DNA of 49,062 bases from an uncultured Anaerolineae bacterium (GTDB taxonomy: Bacteria > Chloroflexota > Anaerolineae > Promineifilales > Promineifilaceae). Positions 1 through 15,000 of the stretch are shown piece after piece (the stretch's first letter is position 1; every line of letters starts with the position of its first letter). The position numbers were made by a program, and so were the translations under genes. Where the stretch lies: assembly GCA_905479495.1 (NCBI GenBank), contig CAJQMR010000018.1:1-49062 (forward strand), in the 5' to 3' direction. Below the pieces are notes generated by a model. That model had not been told where the DNA came from. It ran no database searches and worked only from the letters and a program-made list of their open reading frames with translations.

Positions 1-2
1 TA

Positions 3-3000
3 ATGCAGCAGCCAGACACACCCATTGCCCAGATAGATTTTCGCACGGCAGAAGAACAGCAGCAGGCAGCAGCAGCGCACACGGCCGTTCCCACACAAAC
101 CCTCATCCAAAAATTTGCCGAACGCACAGAACAATTTGGCCTGAAAACGGCCGTTTCCAGCCCCACTCAAAAAATCACCTACCAGCAGCTAAACCAGCAA
201 AGTAATCAAATCGCTCACCTGCTGCGAGAACAGGGCGTTGAACCCGGTGATGTGGTGGCTATTGTGGCAACAACAACACCCCAAATGATTACGGCCGTTT
301 TTGGCGTGCTCAAAATAGGCGGCATCATCCTGCCACTCAACGAAGAGGATCCGGCGGCGTGGCAGCAGGCAGCGTTGCAAGAAGCTCAGGCCAAACTGCT
401 GCTTCACAGCCAGGAAAATCCAGTTGACAGAATTAATGGCTATCCGAAATTAGCCATCGAAACAGCTCGGGACTTCTCTAGCGAAGAATTGTCAATGCCC
501 ACCACAGGCGGGATTTATTTAGCCACGTTTGGCCACTACCCAGCGGCCGATTTGCTGCGCCTGGCCGAGGTTTATCCCATCCAAACCAGCAATCAGGTTT
601 TGCAGTTTGCCCCCTTTGCCAGCCATCAGGCAGCGCATGAGATTTTTGCCACATTGCTCAACGGCGGCACACTGCATTTAGCGCCTCGCGATCAGCTCAC
701 AAAGCTGTCGGCTATTTACGAGCTGTTGAAACTCCAGCAAATAGATTTTGCCATTTTGCCCGCCGTGCTGATTGCCGCGCTGGACCCGAAACGGGTGCCG
801 CAGCTCAAAACCATCGCTTCCCTGGAAGCAGACATGGACCAAACCCATTGGCAAAAGTGGGCTAGCCGCCAGCGACTGCACGGCCACCTCAACAGTGCCT
901 CCATTTTGCCCACGGTTTTAAGCAGAATCGGGACACCCGAAACATGGCTGAGCGGGACGGCCGTTCCCGCCATCACCCTCCTCGATGACCAGGGCCAAGC
1001 CACACCGGTTGGTGTTTTGGGCACGCTGCATATCAACAATCAATCAACCGACGATCAATGGTGCTGGTTGCCCGACGGCCGTATCCAGTTCCGCCATTAT
1101 CAACCCACCCACACCACCACGCGCGGGCGCTACGTGCAAACAGCCGCCATCGCCGCCGCCCTGCGCCAGCATACGGCCGTTGAAGAATGCATCGTCTTAC
1201 CAGACCAAAATCCAAGCGAAAAGCGGCTATTAACCGCCTACATCGTCCCGGCAGGCGCAGTAGACACCGATGAGCTAAATCAGTTTGCTCAGACCCAGCT
1301 GCCCGCATCGTTTATTCCCGCCCACTACCAGACCGTCACCCATCTGCCGCTTACCCCAACAGGCCAGGTTGATTATCAAGCGCTGCAAACCTCGCAGCAG
1401 GAAGAAAGCCAGCAAGACAAACAAGCTGATACCCGCGCCGCCAAACGGTCAGCGCTGGCTGAGCGGCGCAAAAATTTATCTGCCAAGCAGCAAGCATTGC
1501 TCAACAAATGGCAGAAAAAGACGGTGGAAGACAGCAGCAATGGACAGCAAGCCATCCCCAAACAGGCAGCGGGCACGCAGCTGCCCCTCTCCTTTGCCCA
1601 ACGACGGCTGCTGGTGCTGGACCATCTGGACCCCAACAAAGCAACTTACAACGTGCCGATGGCTTTCCAGGTAGACGGCCATTTAGATGAAGCTGCCCTA
1701 CAAAAAGCAGTAGACACCCTTTTTGTACGACACAGCTCCCTGCGCACCACCTTCTTCTACGGCGAGGATGAACAACCCTACCAGCACATTGCCGAAGCCA
1801 CCCAGCTGCCTATCAACCAGGTCGATTTCAGCGATACGCCAGAAACGGAGCGGGAAGCAGAAGCTCGACAATGGGTGCAAGCAGAAGTGCAACGGCCGTT
1901 CAACCTCAGCACTGGCCCCCTCATCCGCGTCTCCCACCTGCGTTTAACCGATGAGCAGCACGTTCTGGTCATTGTCATGCACCACATCATCACCGATGGC
2001 TGGTCGATGAACATCTTCGTGCGCGAATTTTTACAGCTTTACAGCACCCAGGTACAAAACCTGCCCAACGGCCTGCCCGAACTACCCATTTCTTACAGTG
2101 ATTTTGCCGCCTGGCAGCAAAAATGGCTCCAGGGCGATGTGTTAGAACAGCAGCTCGCTTACTGGAAGGATCACCTGACAGGTGCCCCAGCGGTCCTCAA
2201 TCTGCCCACGGATTTACCCCGGCCCAAAATGCAAAGCACAATCGGCCGCACGCTTGAACGGCCGTTGCCTACGGAACTCGCCCCAGCGCTAACGGAGCTA
2301 AGTCAGGCAAACAGCAGCACGCTCTTCATGACGCTGTTTGCCGCCTATACGGTGCTGCTGGCCCGCTACAGCCAGCAAGATGATCTCGTTGTGGGAACAC
2401 CAATTGCCAATCGCAACCAACCCGGCATCGAAAACCTGATTGGTTTCTTTGTCAACATGCTGCCGCTGCGCACCCAACTTGGCGAAGCGGAAACATTTAT
2501 TTCCTTGCTGGCCAAAATTCGGCAAGCCGCCCTTGAAGGCTACAACCATCAAAACATTCCCTTTGAGCAGGTTGTTAACAGCCTCCAACCAGACCGCGAC
2601 ACCAGCTACTCGCCGGTTTTCCAGGTAACGTTTGCCCTGCGTAACAACGAAAACATGGCCCTGCCTTCACTCAATGGCCTCACCCTCACCCCGCTGCCCG
2701 CTAATAGCAACACGGCTAAATACGACCTCACGCTTGTGGTGAATGAAACCAACAATGGCCTGCTGTGCAGCTGGGAATATTGCACCGATCTCTTTTTCGA
2801 TGACACCATTGAGCGCATGCACACGCATTTTGAAACGCTGCTGCAAAGCATTGTGAAGGAACCAGACCAGCAGGTGAAACGGCTCAACATGTTGCCCGAA
2901 GCCGAAAAGCAACTGCTCCTGCACGAGTGGCAGGGCCAAGTTGATGACACCATTCCCCAAATTTGCTTGCATGAACAGTTTGAGCAGTGGGCAGAGCAGC

Positions 3001-6000
3001 AGCCGGAGGTAACGGCCGTTTCCGACCAAAACCTCACCTTAACCTACCAAGAACTCAATCAGCAAGCTAACCAGCTGGCCCGCCTGCTCATTACCCAGGG
3101 TGTCAAACCAGGCGATGCTGTCGGCATTCACATGACCGCCAGCGTGCCCGCCATGGTCATCATCATGGCCTGCCACAAGGCACGGGCAGCCTACGTGCCG
3201 TTTGATCCCACCTATCCCACCCAACGCCTGCAACTGATGCTCGACGATACGGCCGCACCCGTCGTCCTCACCGATTCCAATCTCAATCATCTAAACACAG
3301 GGAATTGCACCGTTTGGCATTGGGACGCCATTCAATCAAAACTGGCTGAACAAGCCGTTACCAACTTGAATTTGGACTACACGCCCACTGATCCAGCCTA
3401 CATCATTTACACCTCTGGCTCGACTGGGAAGCCGAAGGGGGTCGTCTGCGGCCATACGGGCGTCTTCAACTTGCAACGTACCTTCCACCACAATGGCACA
3501 TTGCCGCCGCAGGCGATCTTCTCCCTTTGGACCAGCCTCAACTTTGACGCTTCCGTCTACGAAATCTTCCCAGCCTTCATCACTGGCGGCTCGCTACACA
3601 TTGTGCCCCAGGAGATTCGCTCCGACGCGCCCGCCCTGTTTGCCTGGCTGGCAGACAATCATATTCAGCACAGTTATTTGCCACCGTTTATGGTGGAACC
3701 ATTTTACAAATGGCTGCAAGCAGAAGAGAACAGCTGCGTCATGCTGCGCCTAATGGTTGGTGTAGAACCGCTGGTAGAACAAACGTTGGTGGGCATTCAG
3801 AACTTGGTGCCCGGCCTCACGGTCATCAACGCTTATGGCCCCACGGAAGCGACGGTAGCCTCAACCAGTTACCCGGTGCCTGTCAACAGTACCCGCCAAG
3901 GCAACGCACCCATCGGCAAGCCGCTGGTCAACTACCAGGCTTATCTGCTCGATGAACTGCAACAGCTGGTGCCCATTGGCGTGGCGGGCGAATTGTACAT
4001 AGGGGGCATGGGGCTGGCTCACGGCTACCTGCACCGGCCAGAGCTAACGGCCGAAAAATTTGTCCCCAATCCCTTCTCCGATGATCCAACGGCCCGGCTT
4101 TACCGCACGGGCGATCTGGTCCGGTATCTGGCAGATGGCAACATCATGTTCATGGGCCGCACAGACTTCCAATTGAAGGTACGCGGTTTCCGCGTGGAGT
4201 TGGGCGAGATTGAGTCCAATTTACTGGCACAAGAAGGAGTAGAAACGGCCGTTGTCATGCCCCACACCGCCGCCGACGGGCAAATCACCCTGGTTGCTTA
4301 CTTCACCGTGCAAGCAGATGCCAATCCAGCACCCACCCAGCAAACGCTTCATGAAACCTTAAGCAGCACGCTGCCTAATTACATGGTGCCAGCCGTATGG
4401 GTGCCGCTGAAACAAATGCCCCGCACCCCCAACGATAAAATTGACCGCAAGGCCCTGCCCGCACCCAACCTGGATGAATTGGAACGTACCATTCCCTTTA
4501 CCCCACCCAGCACGCCCACTGAAGTTAAGCTGCACGCCATCTGGCAATCCCTACTGGACGTAGCGGAAATTAGCATACACGACAGCTTCTTCCAGCTGGG
4601 GGGGCACTCTTTGCTGGCTACCCAGCTGGCGTCTCGCATTCAGAAGCAGTTCAATATCAAACTCCAACTGCGGGACATTTTTGAGCAGAGCACCATTGCC
4701 CAAATTGCCAAAGCCATCGACGAAGCCCAGGCCCAAGCCTCTGGCCAGCCAGCAGGTGAAAATGGCGAAGGGCAGATCACGAAGCTTGCCCAAAACAAGC
4801 GTCTGCCGCTTTCTTTTGCCCAGCAACGGCTGCTGCTCCTGGATCAAATTGAACCCAATCAGGCGACGTACAATATCCCGATGGCCTTTCGGCTGGACGG
4901 CCGTTTAAACCAAGCCGCCTTACAAAAAACCCTGGACACCCTCTACGCCCGTCACGACTCGCTGCGCACCACGTTTTTCTACGGCGAAGACGAGCAGCCT
5001 TACCAACGCATTGCTGAAGCCACCGAGTTGCCCATCCACAAGGTGGATTTCAGTGATTTACCTCAGGAACAAAGAGAGGAAGCGGCCCGCACCTGGATTT
5101 ACACGGAAGTGGAACGGCCGTTTTCCCTTAGCACCGGCCCGCTCATCCGCGTCTCCCAACTGTGCTTGGATGAGACGCAGCATATTATGGTCATCGTCAT
5201 GCACCACATCATTTCTGATGGCTGGTCAGTGAGCATTTTGTTCCAAGAAATGGTGGCGCTTTATACAGCATTTGTGGAGGAACGGCCGTCTCCCCTGCCG
5301 TCACTTTCCATTCAATATGCAGACTTTGCCGCCTGGCAGCGCAACTGGCTGCAAGGAGATGTACTCCAGCAGCAGATTGATTACTGGCTCAACAACTTGC
5401 AAGACGCACCGGCCGTCTTGACGCTGCCCACAGACAGACCCCGCCCAGCTGTGCAATCGTACCAGGGGGCACACTTCAACACCGACTTCCCTGAAGGGAT
5501 CATGCCTGCGCTGGAACAGCTCACCCAAGAAGAAAACGCAACGATCTTTATGGTGCTGCTGGCCGCTTTCCAAACGCTGCTGGCACGCTATACGCAGCAG
5601 GAAGATATTGTAGTCGGTTCGCCCATTGCCAATCGGAACCGCACAGAAATCGAAGGATTAATTGGTTTCTTCGTCAACATGCTGGTTTTACGCACCGATA
5701 CATCTGGCAATCCTTCCTTCCGCGACTTGTTAAGCCGCGTGCGTAACACCACACTCGGTGCCTATGCCCACCAGGACATTCCCTTCGAGAAGCTGGTTGA
5801 GGAAAAACAGTTGGCCCGGGATATGAGCTATTCACCGCTGTTTCAGGTTACTTTTGTTCTACAAAATTTGCCCAGTCAGCGCGCTTCACTGCCGGGGCTC
5901 ACCTTAACGGCCCTTGAGGCGCCCAGCACAACAGCTAAATATGATCTCTCGTTAGGTATTACCCAAACGGTGACCGGGTTCCTGGTCAATTGGGAATACA

Positions 6001-9000
6001 GCACGGCGTTGTTTGACGAAAGCACCATCGTCCGATTAGCGGCCCATTTTAACCACCTATTGCAGCAAATTGCCGCTAACCCAGACTTGCCCATCAGTCA
6101 ACTGGAGTTGTTAACTCCTTCAGAAAAAACAATGATGCAGCAGTGGAACGAAACGCAACGGCCGTTTCCCCAAGACCTCTGCCTGCACCAACTCATCTCC
6201 CACCACGCCAGCCGTACCCCAAACCGCATCGCCATCTCCGACGGCAAAACGGCTCTAACTTACCAGCAGTTGGAAAGCCAATCCAACCAGCTGGCTCACC
6301 ATTTGCTCTCTTTGGGCGTGCAGCCAGATACGTTTGTAGCTGTTTCGCTGGACCGCCAGGCACAGTTGCTGGTTGCTTTGTTGGGCATTCTGAAATCTGG
6401 TGGGGCTTATCTACCCATCGACCCGGCTTTCCCCGCCCAGCGCATTCAGTTTATGCTGGCCGATGCCCAGGCCCCGCTGCTGCTCAGCCAAACAGACATT
6501 GCCCACACGCTGCCTGAGCACCAGGCACAGGTGATGTGTTTGGATGAACTGCTGCCGAAAATCAGTGATTTGCCAACTGGCTTGCCGGAAACGGCCGTTG
6601 CCCCCCACAACCTCGCCTACATCATCTACACCTCCGGCTCTACCGGCCGTCCCAAAGGCGTGCAAATTACCCATGATTCCCTGGTGAACCTACTTACCAG
6701 CATGGCCGACCAGCCCGGTATCGTCCCCGAAGACAAGCTTCTGGCCATCACCACGCTCTCCTTCGACATTGCCAGCGTGGAGCTCTACCTGCCCCTGCTG
6801 GCTGGTGCCCAAATTTACATCGCACCACAAGCGGCCGTCACCGATCCGCAGCAGCTTATTGACCTGCTGCAACAAGAAGCAATCACCTACCTGCAAGCCA
6901 CCCCCGCCACCTGGCAAATGCTGCTCAATGGCGATTGGCAAGGGCAGCCCGGCCTAAAAATGATCACCGGCGGCGAAGCGCTGTCGGTGGCCCTGGCCCA
7001 ACAGCTGCTGGCGCGCGGCGAGAAGTTGTGGAACATGTACGCGCCGTCGGAAACCACCACCTACTCCACTATTCAGCCCGTCCTGGCAGAAGACCTCGAC
7101 CCACAGCAATCGATTCCTATCGGACGGCCGTTGGCCAACACCCAGCTCTACATTTTGGATGACCATTTGCGGCAGGTGCCCATTGGCGTGACAGGCGAAC
7201 TTTACATTGGCGGCGAAGGCGTGGCCCGTGGCTATCTAAACCAGCCAGATCTCACGGCTGAGCGCTTTATCACCAATCCAATCACCCAAGACCCCACAGA
7301 CGTTTTGTACAAAACCGGCGACGTCGCCAGCTTCAGACCCGATGGCGCGGTCAACTTCCTGGGTCGTTCCGACCACCAGGTAAAGATTCGTGGTTTCCGC
7401 GTGGAATTGGGCGAAGTCGAAAGCCGTCTGCGGCAGCATCCAGATGTGGCGCAGGTTGTGGTGCATCCCTTCGAGCAGCAGTTAGTGGCCTACGTTATTT
7501 TTGCCGAAGAAAAAACGAGCGACGACCCGGCAAAAACGGCCGAATTACGCACTTTCGTACAGGAAGCCTTGCCCGCTTACATGGTTCCGCACATCTTCAT
7601 GCCGCTGGATGCCTTCCCCTTAACACCCAATGGCAAAGTGGATCGCAAAGCATTACCCACCCCCACAGGCGAACGGGACACAACGGCCGTTTACGTGGGT
7701 CCGCGCAACCATATCGAGGCACAGCTGGCTGAAATCTGGCAAACGTTGCTCCAGGTGGACCAGGTAGGCATTCACGACAATTTCTTTGAGCTAGGCGGCC
7801 ATTCGCTGCTGGCTACCCAACTGGTCTCACGCATTCAGAAACAGTTCAATATAAAATTGCCTCTGCGCGAGGTGTTTGAACAAAACTCCATCGCCCAAAT
7901 TGCCAGCCTGATCGAAAAATCGCCGGATTGGCAGCCCGACAAGGCAATCAGCAAGCAGTTCATCCCCAAGTTGCCGGATGGGCAGCCGCTACCACTTTCT
8001 TTTGCCCAGCGGCGTCTGCTGGTAATGGATGAGCTGGCTCCCAACAAAGCCACCTTCAACATTCCCATGGCCTTTAAGATAGACGGCCGTTTAGACACAA
8101 CTGCGCTGCAAACGGCCGTAAACACCATGTTTACCCGTCACGCCTCCCTGCGCACCACCTTTCATTATGGCGAAGACGGCCAACCCCATCAGCACATTGC
8201 CGACGACACCCATCTACCCATGGAGCAAGTTGATTTTTCTACGCTGCCTGAAGGTGTGCAAGAAGAAAAAGTGGAGGAATGGATACGCGAGGAAGCGGGA
8301 CGGCCGTTTTCGCTCAGCACCGGCCCCCTGGTCCGCATTGCCCACCTGCGCCTGGCCGACGATCAGCATATCCTCGTCGTCGTTATGCACCACATCATCA
8401 CCGATGGCTGGTCGATGGGCATCTTTGTGCGCGAGTTTGTCAGCCTCTATGTTTCTCAGGTGAAAGGATTCCCCCTGAACTTGCCAGAGCTGCGCGTGCA
8501 GTACGCTGACTTTGCCGCCTGGCAGCAAAGCTGGCTGCAAGGTGACGTCCTGGAAGAACAACTCACCTTCTGGCAAAATCACCTGGCAGACGCCCCCGCC
8601 GTGCTCAGCCTGCCCACCGATTTGCCGCGTCCCAAAATGCAAAGCACCAGAGGTGGCTTCCACAACCAACTGCTGCCTCAGCAGCTAACGCCCGCGCTAA
8701 CCAAGTTCAGCCAGACGCATAAAAGCACACTGTTCATGACCCTCATCGCGGCTTACAACATTTTGCTTATGCGCTACACCCAGCAAAACGACATCGTTGT
8801 TGGTACGCCGATTGCCAACCGCAACCATCCCGACATTGAAAACATCATCGGCTTTTTTGTCAACATGCTGCCCCTGCGCACCCAAATTAGCGATGACGAA
8901 ACGTTCTCCTCTCTATTAGAAAAAGTACGGCAAACGGCATTGGATGCTTACAACCATCAGGACATTCCTTTTGAGCAGGTGGTAAACCTTTTGCAGCCAG

Positions 9001-12000
9001 AGCGCGACACCAGCCACTCGCCCATCTTCCAGGTCTCATTTGCCCTGCAAAACAACGACACCGCGCTGCCACAGCTAGACGGTTTGTCTCTGACACCGCT
9101 GGAAGCCGACAGCCAAACAGCCAAATACGACCTGACGCTGATCATGACGGAAACCAACAATGGTTTGCACTGTACCTGGGAATACAGCACCGACCTCTTC
9201 TGGCCAGAAACCATTGCTCGGCTACACCAGCATTTTGAGACGCTGCTCCATGCCATTGTGCAGCAGCCCGATTTGGCCGTGACCAAACTGCCCCTTCTGC
9301 CCCCGGCCGAAAAGCAAACCTTGCTGCGCGAATGGCAAGGTAAGGTTGATTCAACGATTCCGCAAATCAGTTTGTCACAACAAATTGAAGAATGGGCGAA
9401 AAGACAACCAGAGGTTACGGCCGTTTCCGACCAACACATCAGCCTCACCTATGCCCAACTCAACCAGCACGCCAACCAGCTGGCCCGCCTGCTCATCAGC
9501 CAGGGCGTGCAGCCTGGCAATGCCGTGGGCATTCACATGGGGGCCAGCGTACCGGCCATGGTAAGCATTGTGGCCTGCCACAAAGCGCGTGCCGCCTACG
9601 TGCCGTTCGACCCCGCCTACCCCGACCAGCGCCTCCAATTTATGCTGGATGACACCGCCACCCCCGTCATCCTCACCGATTCCAACCTGGATCATTTGGA
9701 TACCGGTCGCTGTGCCATTTGGCGTTGGAGCGCCATCCAGCCACAGCTAAACAAGCAAGATGCAGCCAACCTTGATCTGGCCTATGTGCCCACGGACCCA
9801 GCCTACATCATTTACACCTCTGGTTCGACGGGTACACCCAAAGGCGTCGTTTGTGGCCATACCGGTGTCTTCAACCTGCTGCGCTCATTTGACCAATGGG
9901 GCGAACTGGCCCCGCAGGCCAACAACGCCCTGTGGACCAGCCTCAACTTCGACGTTGCCGTCTATGAGATTTTCGCTGCACTGGTTAGCGGCGGCACCCT
10001 CCAAATTGTACCTGCCGACATGCGCATGGACGCGGTAGCCTTGTTCACCTGGTTGTCCGCGCAGCAAGTCGCCTCCTTCTACCTGCCGCCGTTTATGGTG
10101 GAACCATTTGCCGCCTGGCTCAAAGAAGGCAATGCCTACCCCGCCATGCGGCGCTTGCTGGTTGGCGTCGAGCCGCTGGCCGAGCAAACCCTGGTTCAGA
10201 TTCAAAAACAGCTGCCCCAGGCTGCTATCATCAACGCCTATGGTCCTACAGAAGCCACCGTCTGCGTCACCGCTTACCCCATTTCTGCCGACAGCCAGCG
10301 CAAGGGCATCGCCCCGCTGGGCAAAGCCTTGCTCAACACCGAGCTGTATGTACTGGATGAAGAGATGCAGCCCGTGCCCATTGGCGTGGCTGGTGAACTG
10401 TACATTGGGGGTAAAGGATTGGCGCATGGCTACCTGAATCGCCCGGACCTCACGGCCGAAAACTTTGTGCCCAACCCGTTTTCCAATGATCCCGAAGCCC
10501 GCCTGTACCGCACCGGCGATTTGGTTCATTATTTGCCTGATGGGAATCTTCTGTTTAACGGCCGTACCGACTTCCAACTTAAAGTACGCGGCTTCCGTAT
10601 TGAGCTGGGCGAAATAGAGTCCCGGCTGCTGGCCCAGCCCGGCGTGGCAGCAGGCGTTGTCATGCCCCACACCGCTGCCGACGGCCAAATCACCCTGGTT
10701 GCTTACTACGAACTTGAAGCAGAAGCCACAGCCACACAGCAAACATTGCGCGATGGGTTGCACAACGACTTGCCCAACTACATGGTTCCCGCCGTTTGGA
10801 TTCAACTCGCGCAAATGCCCCGCACGCCCAACGACAAGATCGACCGCAACGCCCTGCCCGCGCCCGATCTGGAAGCGATTAGCCGCGAAACGGCCTACGC
10901 ACCGCCCCGCACGCCGCTGGAAAAACGGCTGGTGGCCCTGTGGGAAAATCTGCTGCAAATGGATGAGATTGGCATCCACGACAACTTCTTCTCGCTGGGT
11001 GGTCACTCCCTGCTGGCTGTGCAGCTCATGACTGCCTTACGCCAGCAAATGGGTAAGGAACTGCCGCTGCGCCTGCTGTTCGACGCCCCCACCATTGCCG
11101 AGCTGGCCCACGAATTAGAAAAGGTAAGCGAGCTGGCCAATCTGGAACGCATTCCCCAAAGAACAGCAGAGGGTCCACTGCCGCTCTCTTTTGCCCAGCA
11201 GCGGCTCTGGTTCATCAGCGAGATGAACCCACAAGCCAACGTTAGCTACAATGTGCCGATTCACCTGGAAATCGAGGGACCGCTGGACCTTGAGGCGTTA
11301 GAGTACAGCTTCAACCAACTGCTGCAACGGCACGAAAGTTTGCGCACGCGCTACCCACTCACGGAAGAGGAGATGCCATACCAGAAGATTGAGGCGTATA
11401 CGGCCGTTTCTCTCCCCATTACCGATCTAACCAACCTACCCGCAGCCGAAAAAGCAACCCAGGCCCAGCAGCTGCGCCAACAAAGCGCCCAGATGCCCTT
11501 TGATCTGCAAAACGGTCCCATCTACCGCATTCACATCCTGCGACTGGACCAAATGCAGCACCAACTGCTATTCACCATTCACCACATCGCCTTCGACGCC
11601 TGGTCAACCAGCCTGTTCCTGCGCGAAGTGATCGCCCATTACCTGCACAAAACCACCGGTCTGCTGCCTCCATTGCCAGACAGCGACGTACAGTACGCCG
11701 ACTTTACGCTTTGGCAGCAAGCACGGCTAACGCCGCAGGTCTTGGACGAGCAGCTGGCCTTCTGGCGCGACCATCTAGCCCATGCGCCCACATCGTTGGC
11801 CCTGCCCACCGACAAACCGCGCCCGCAAACACAGACATCCAACGGCGATATTTATGAATTCACCCTGCCGCCAGCGCTGGCTAAGCAGGTAAAGCGGTGG
11901 ACCCAAACGAATGGGGCAACGCTCTTCATGAGCCTGCTCACGGCGTTTTACGGCCTGCTGTACCGTTACTCGAACCAGGATGATATTGTGGTGGGCACCC

Positions 12001-15000
12001 CCATTGCCAATCGCGACCATCCTGACCTGAAAAATATCATCGGCTTTTTCCTGAACACGGTAGCGTTGCGCGCCCAGATGGAAGAGACGATGACCTGGCA
12101 AGAGCTGCTGCAACAGGTCCGCAGCACGATGGTGGCGGCCCAGGCACATCAAGAATTCCCGTTTGAAAACCTGGTGCAGGCGCTGCTGCCAGACCGTGAC
12201 CCCAGCCGTCATCCGTTGTTCCAGGTGATGTTTGTGCTGCAAAACCTGGGCGACGCGGGGCAACTGCCCGGCAATCTGCCTATCCAGTTGAATCAGTTGG
12301 GTGAGGGCACAAAAACAGCCAAGTTTGATTTGCTGCTAGAGCTGCAAGAAACGGCCGTAAACTTCACCGCCTCCTTTGAATACAACACCGACCTGTTTAA
12401 CCCCAGCACCATCCAGCGCATGGCTGAGCACTTCCAGCAAATGATCATCGCGATGGTGTCTGAGCCAGACAAGCCCATTGCCCAGGCCCACTTACTAACG
12501 CCGCAAGAGCAAAAGCAAATTGAGGCATGGAACGATACGGCCGTCCCCATCAACCCAGATCAGCTCATCCACCACCGCTTTGAGACGAAAGCCGAGGAAA
12601 CGCCAACGGCCGTTGCCGTCGAGTTTGGCAACGACCAGCTCACCTACGCCCAGCTAGAAGCAAAGGCCAACCAACTGGCCCATTTCTTGCAAGCACAGGG
12701 CGTGCAGCCCGGTGACCGCGTGGGCATTTTGCTGCCGCGTTCGTTGGCCATGATTACGGCCGTTTTGGCCACGCTCAAAGCCGGAGCCGGGTACGTGCCG
12801 CTCGATCCCAATTACCCCACCGACCGCCTGCAAACAATGATGCAGCAAGCAGAGGCAAAGCTCCTGTTGACGCATTCCAGCGTAGCACATGAGGCCCTTA
12901 GCATCGCCTGCCACAATGTGGATGCGTTGGATTTGGCTGGATATAGTGAGGAGCGGGTAACGGCCGTTATCAACCCCGAACAGCCCGCCTACATCATCTT
13001 CACCTCTGGCTCCACCGGTCAGCCCAAAGGCGTTACCCTGCCGCATCGCGCCTTAAACAATGTACTGGCCTGGCAGCAGCGGGCCACCAGCTTACAGCGG
13101 CCCGCCCGTACGCTGCAATTCACCTCACTCAGCTTCGACGTCCACTTCCAAGAGATGTTTACCACCTGGCAAGATGGCGGCACCCTGGTCCTCATCGCCG
13201 ACGACGTGCGCCGCGACGGCGAGCAGCTGCTGGCTTATCTTCAAGAGCAGCAAATCGAGCGGCTCTTCCTGCCCTTTGTGGCCCTGCAAAATCTGGCCGA
13301 AGCAGCCCAGTGGCAGCAATCTTATCCCCATACCCTGCAAGAAGTCATTACTGCGGGTGAGGCGTTGCTCTCGACCCCAGCCATTCGTGAATTTTTCACC
13401 CAATTGCCAGGTTGCGCCTTCCACAACCATTATGGTCCCAGCGAAAGCCACGTGGTGACGCAATACACGCTCGGCCCCGATCCACAGCAATGGCCTGACC
13501 TGCCACCCATCGGCACACCAATAGACAACACACAAATTCATTTACTGGACAGCAACATGAAGCCCGTGCCCATTGGCGTACCGGGCGAACTGTACATCGG
13601 CGGGCGTAATCTGGCGCTGGGCTATTTTAATCAACCGGAACTGACTGAGGAACGGTTTATTCCAAATCCGTTTGACACGGTGACAAGGCGACAAGGTGAC
13701 AAGGTGACAGATCACCCGGTCACCTTGTCACCAGCGTTCGTAGAACGCCGTCACCTTGTCACATCTTCCCGTCTCTACAAAACCGGCGACCTGGCCCGCT
13801 ATCTGCCCGATGGCAACATCCAATACATCGGCCGTAACGACTTCCAGGTGAAGATTCGCGGGCATCGCGTGGAACTGGGCGAGATTGAAACGGTGCTCAA
13901 CGAGCAGCCAACGGTGCAGCAAGCGGTGGTGCAAGCGTACAAGCCAGACGAAGGCCCCCATCAGCTCATTGCCTACATTAAAACGAGTGAAGAGGATGTG
14001 ATCACTGCGCTTCATGTGGCGCTGCGGGAGCGGCTGCCCGCCTACATGGTTCCAGCCCACTTCATGCAGTTAGAGCAGTTCCCCCTGACGCCCAGCGGCA
14101 AGATCAACCGGCGCGCCCTCCCTGTCCCCGACAAGGTAGAAGTGGTACGCTCCACCCCATTTGTCGCTGCCGAAACCGAGCTGCAAAAGCAGCTGGTACA
14201 AATCTGGGAAGCGGTGATTGGCGTTTCGCCCATTGGCATCCACGATAACTTCTTTGAGCTGGGTGGACATTCCCTGCTGGCACTTCGTTTGGTGGCAGCG
14301 ATGCATAAGGAAACGGCCGTAAAAGTCCCGCTTCCTCGCCTCTTCCAGGAAGGTACCATCGCCGCCCTGGCCAACTTCATCAGCAATCCCACGGCCGAAT
14401 CACCGCTAAGTCCCATTGTGCCATTGCGCGCAGGCGATCCAGCGCAAGAGCCACTCGTTGTCATCCATCCCGGCAGCGGTCAGGTACTGCCTTATCTGAA
14501 GCTGGTCAATGCCCTGCCAGCAGAACAGCCAGTTTATGGCCTGCAATCCGTTGGCCTGCTGCCAGACACGCCTGCCCAAACAGAGATTGAAGCAATGGCC
14601 ACCACCTACTTGCAGGCGCTGCGAGAAGCAGAGATCGCCCAACCGTACCACCTGCTAGGTTGGTCGATGGGGGGCATCGTGGCCATGGAAATGGCCCAGC
14701 AGCTAGAGGCCACAGGCAATCCCGTCGGTTCACTCACGCTCATCGACAGTTTTGCCCCCGGCAGCAGCGCCGCTGAGACCAACGAGACCACCCTGCTGCA
14801 ATGGTTTGCCCAGGACACCGGCTACCTCACACCGTCAGTCCAGCCCACGCTGCTGCCCGATGAAGCCAGCCTGGACGCCCAGCTGCGCCATTTGTGGCCA
14901 CAGCTACAGGCCACCGGCAATTTACCCACAGGCTTAACCTTCCAGGATTTGCAGCATCAGTTTGCCGTCTTCCAAGCTAACTATGCCGCTATGCAAGCCT

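Noticed and set aside
9885..11006. A 373-codon minus-strand ORF opposite NRPS module 3
   Set aside because: It lies entirely within A3-T3 coding sequence, has no family features and no ribosome binding site; antisense shadow.
13695..13732. A rho-independent terminator inside the NRPS
   Set aside because: There is no T-run after the stem and the reading frame continues through it to the thioesterase domain.
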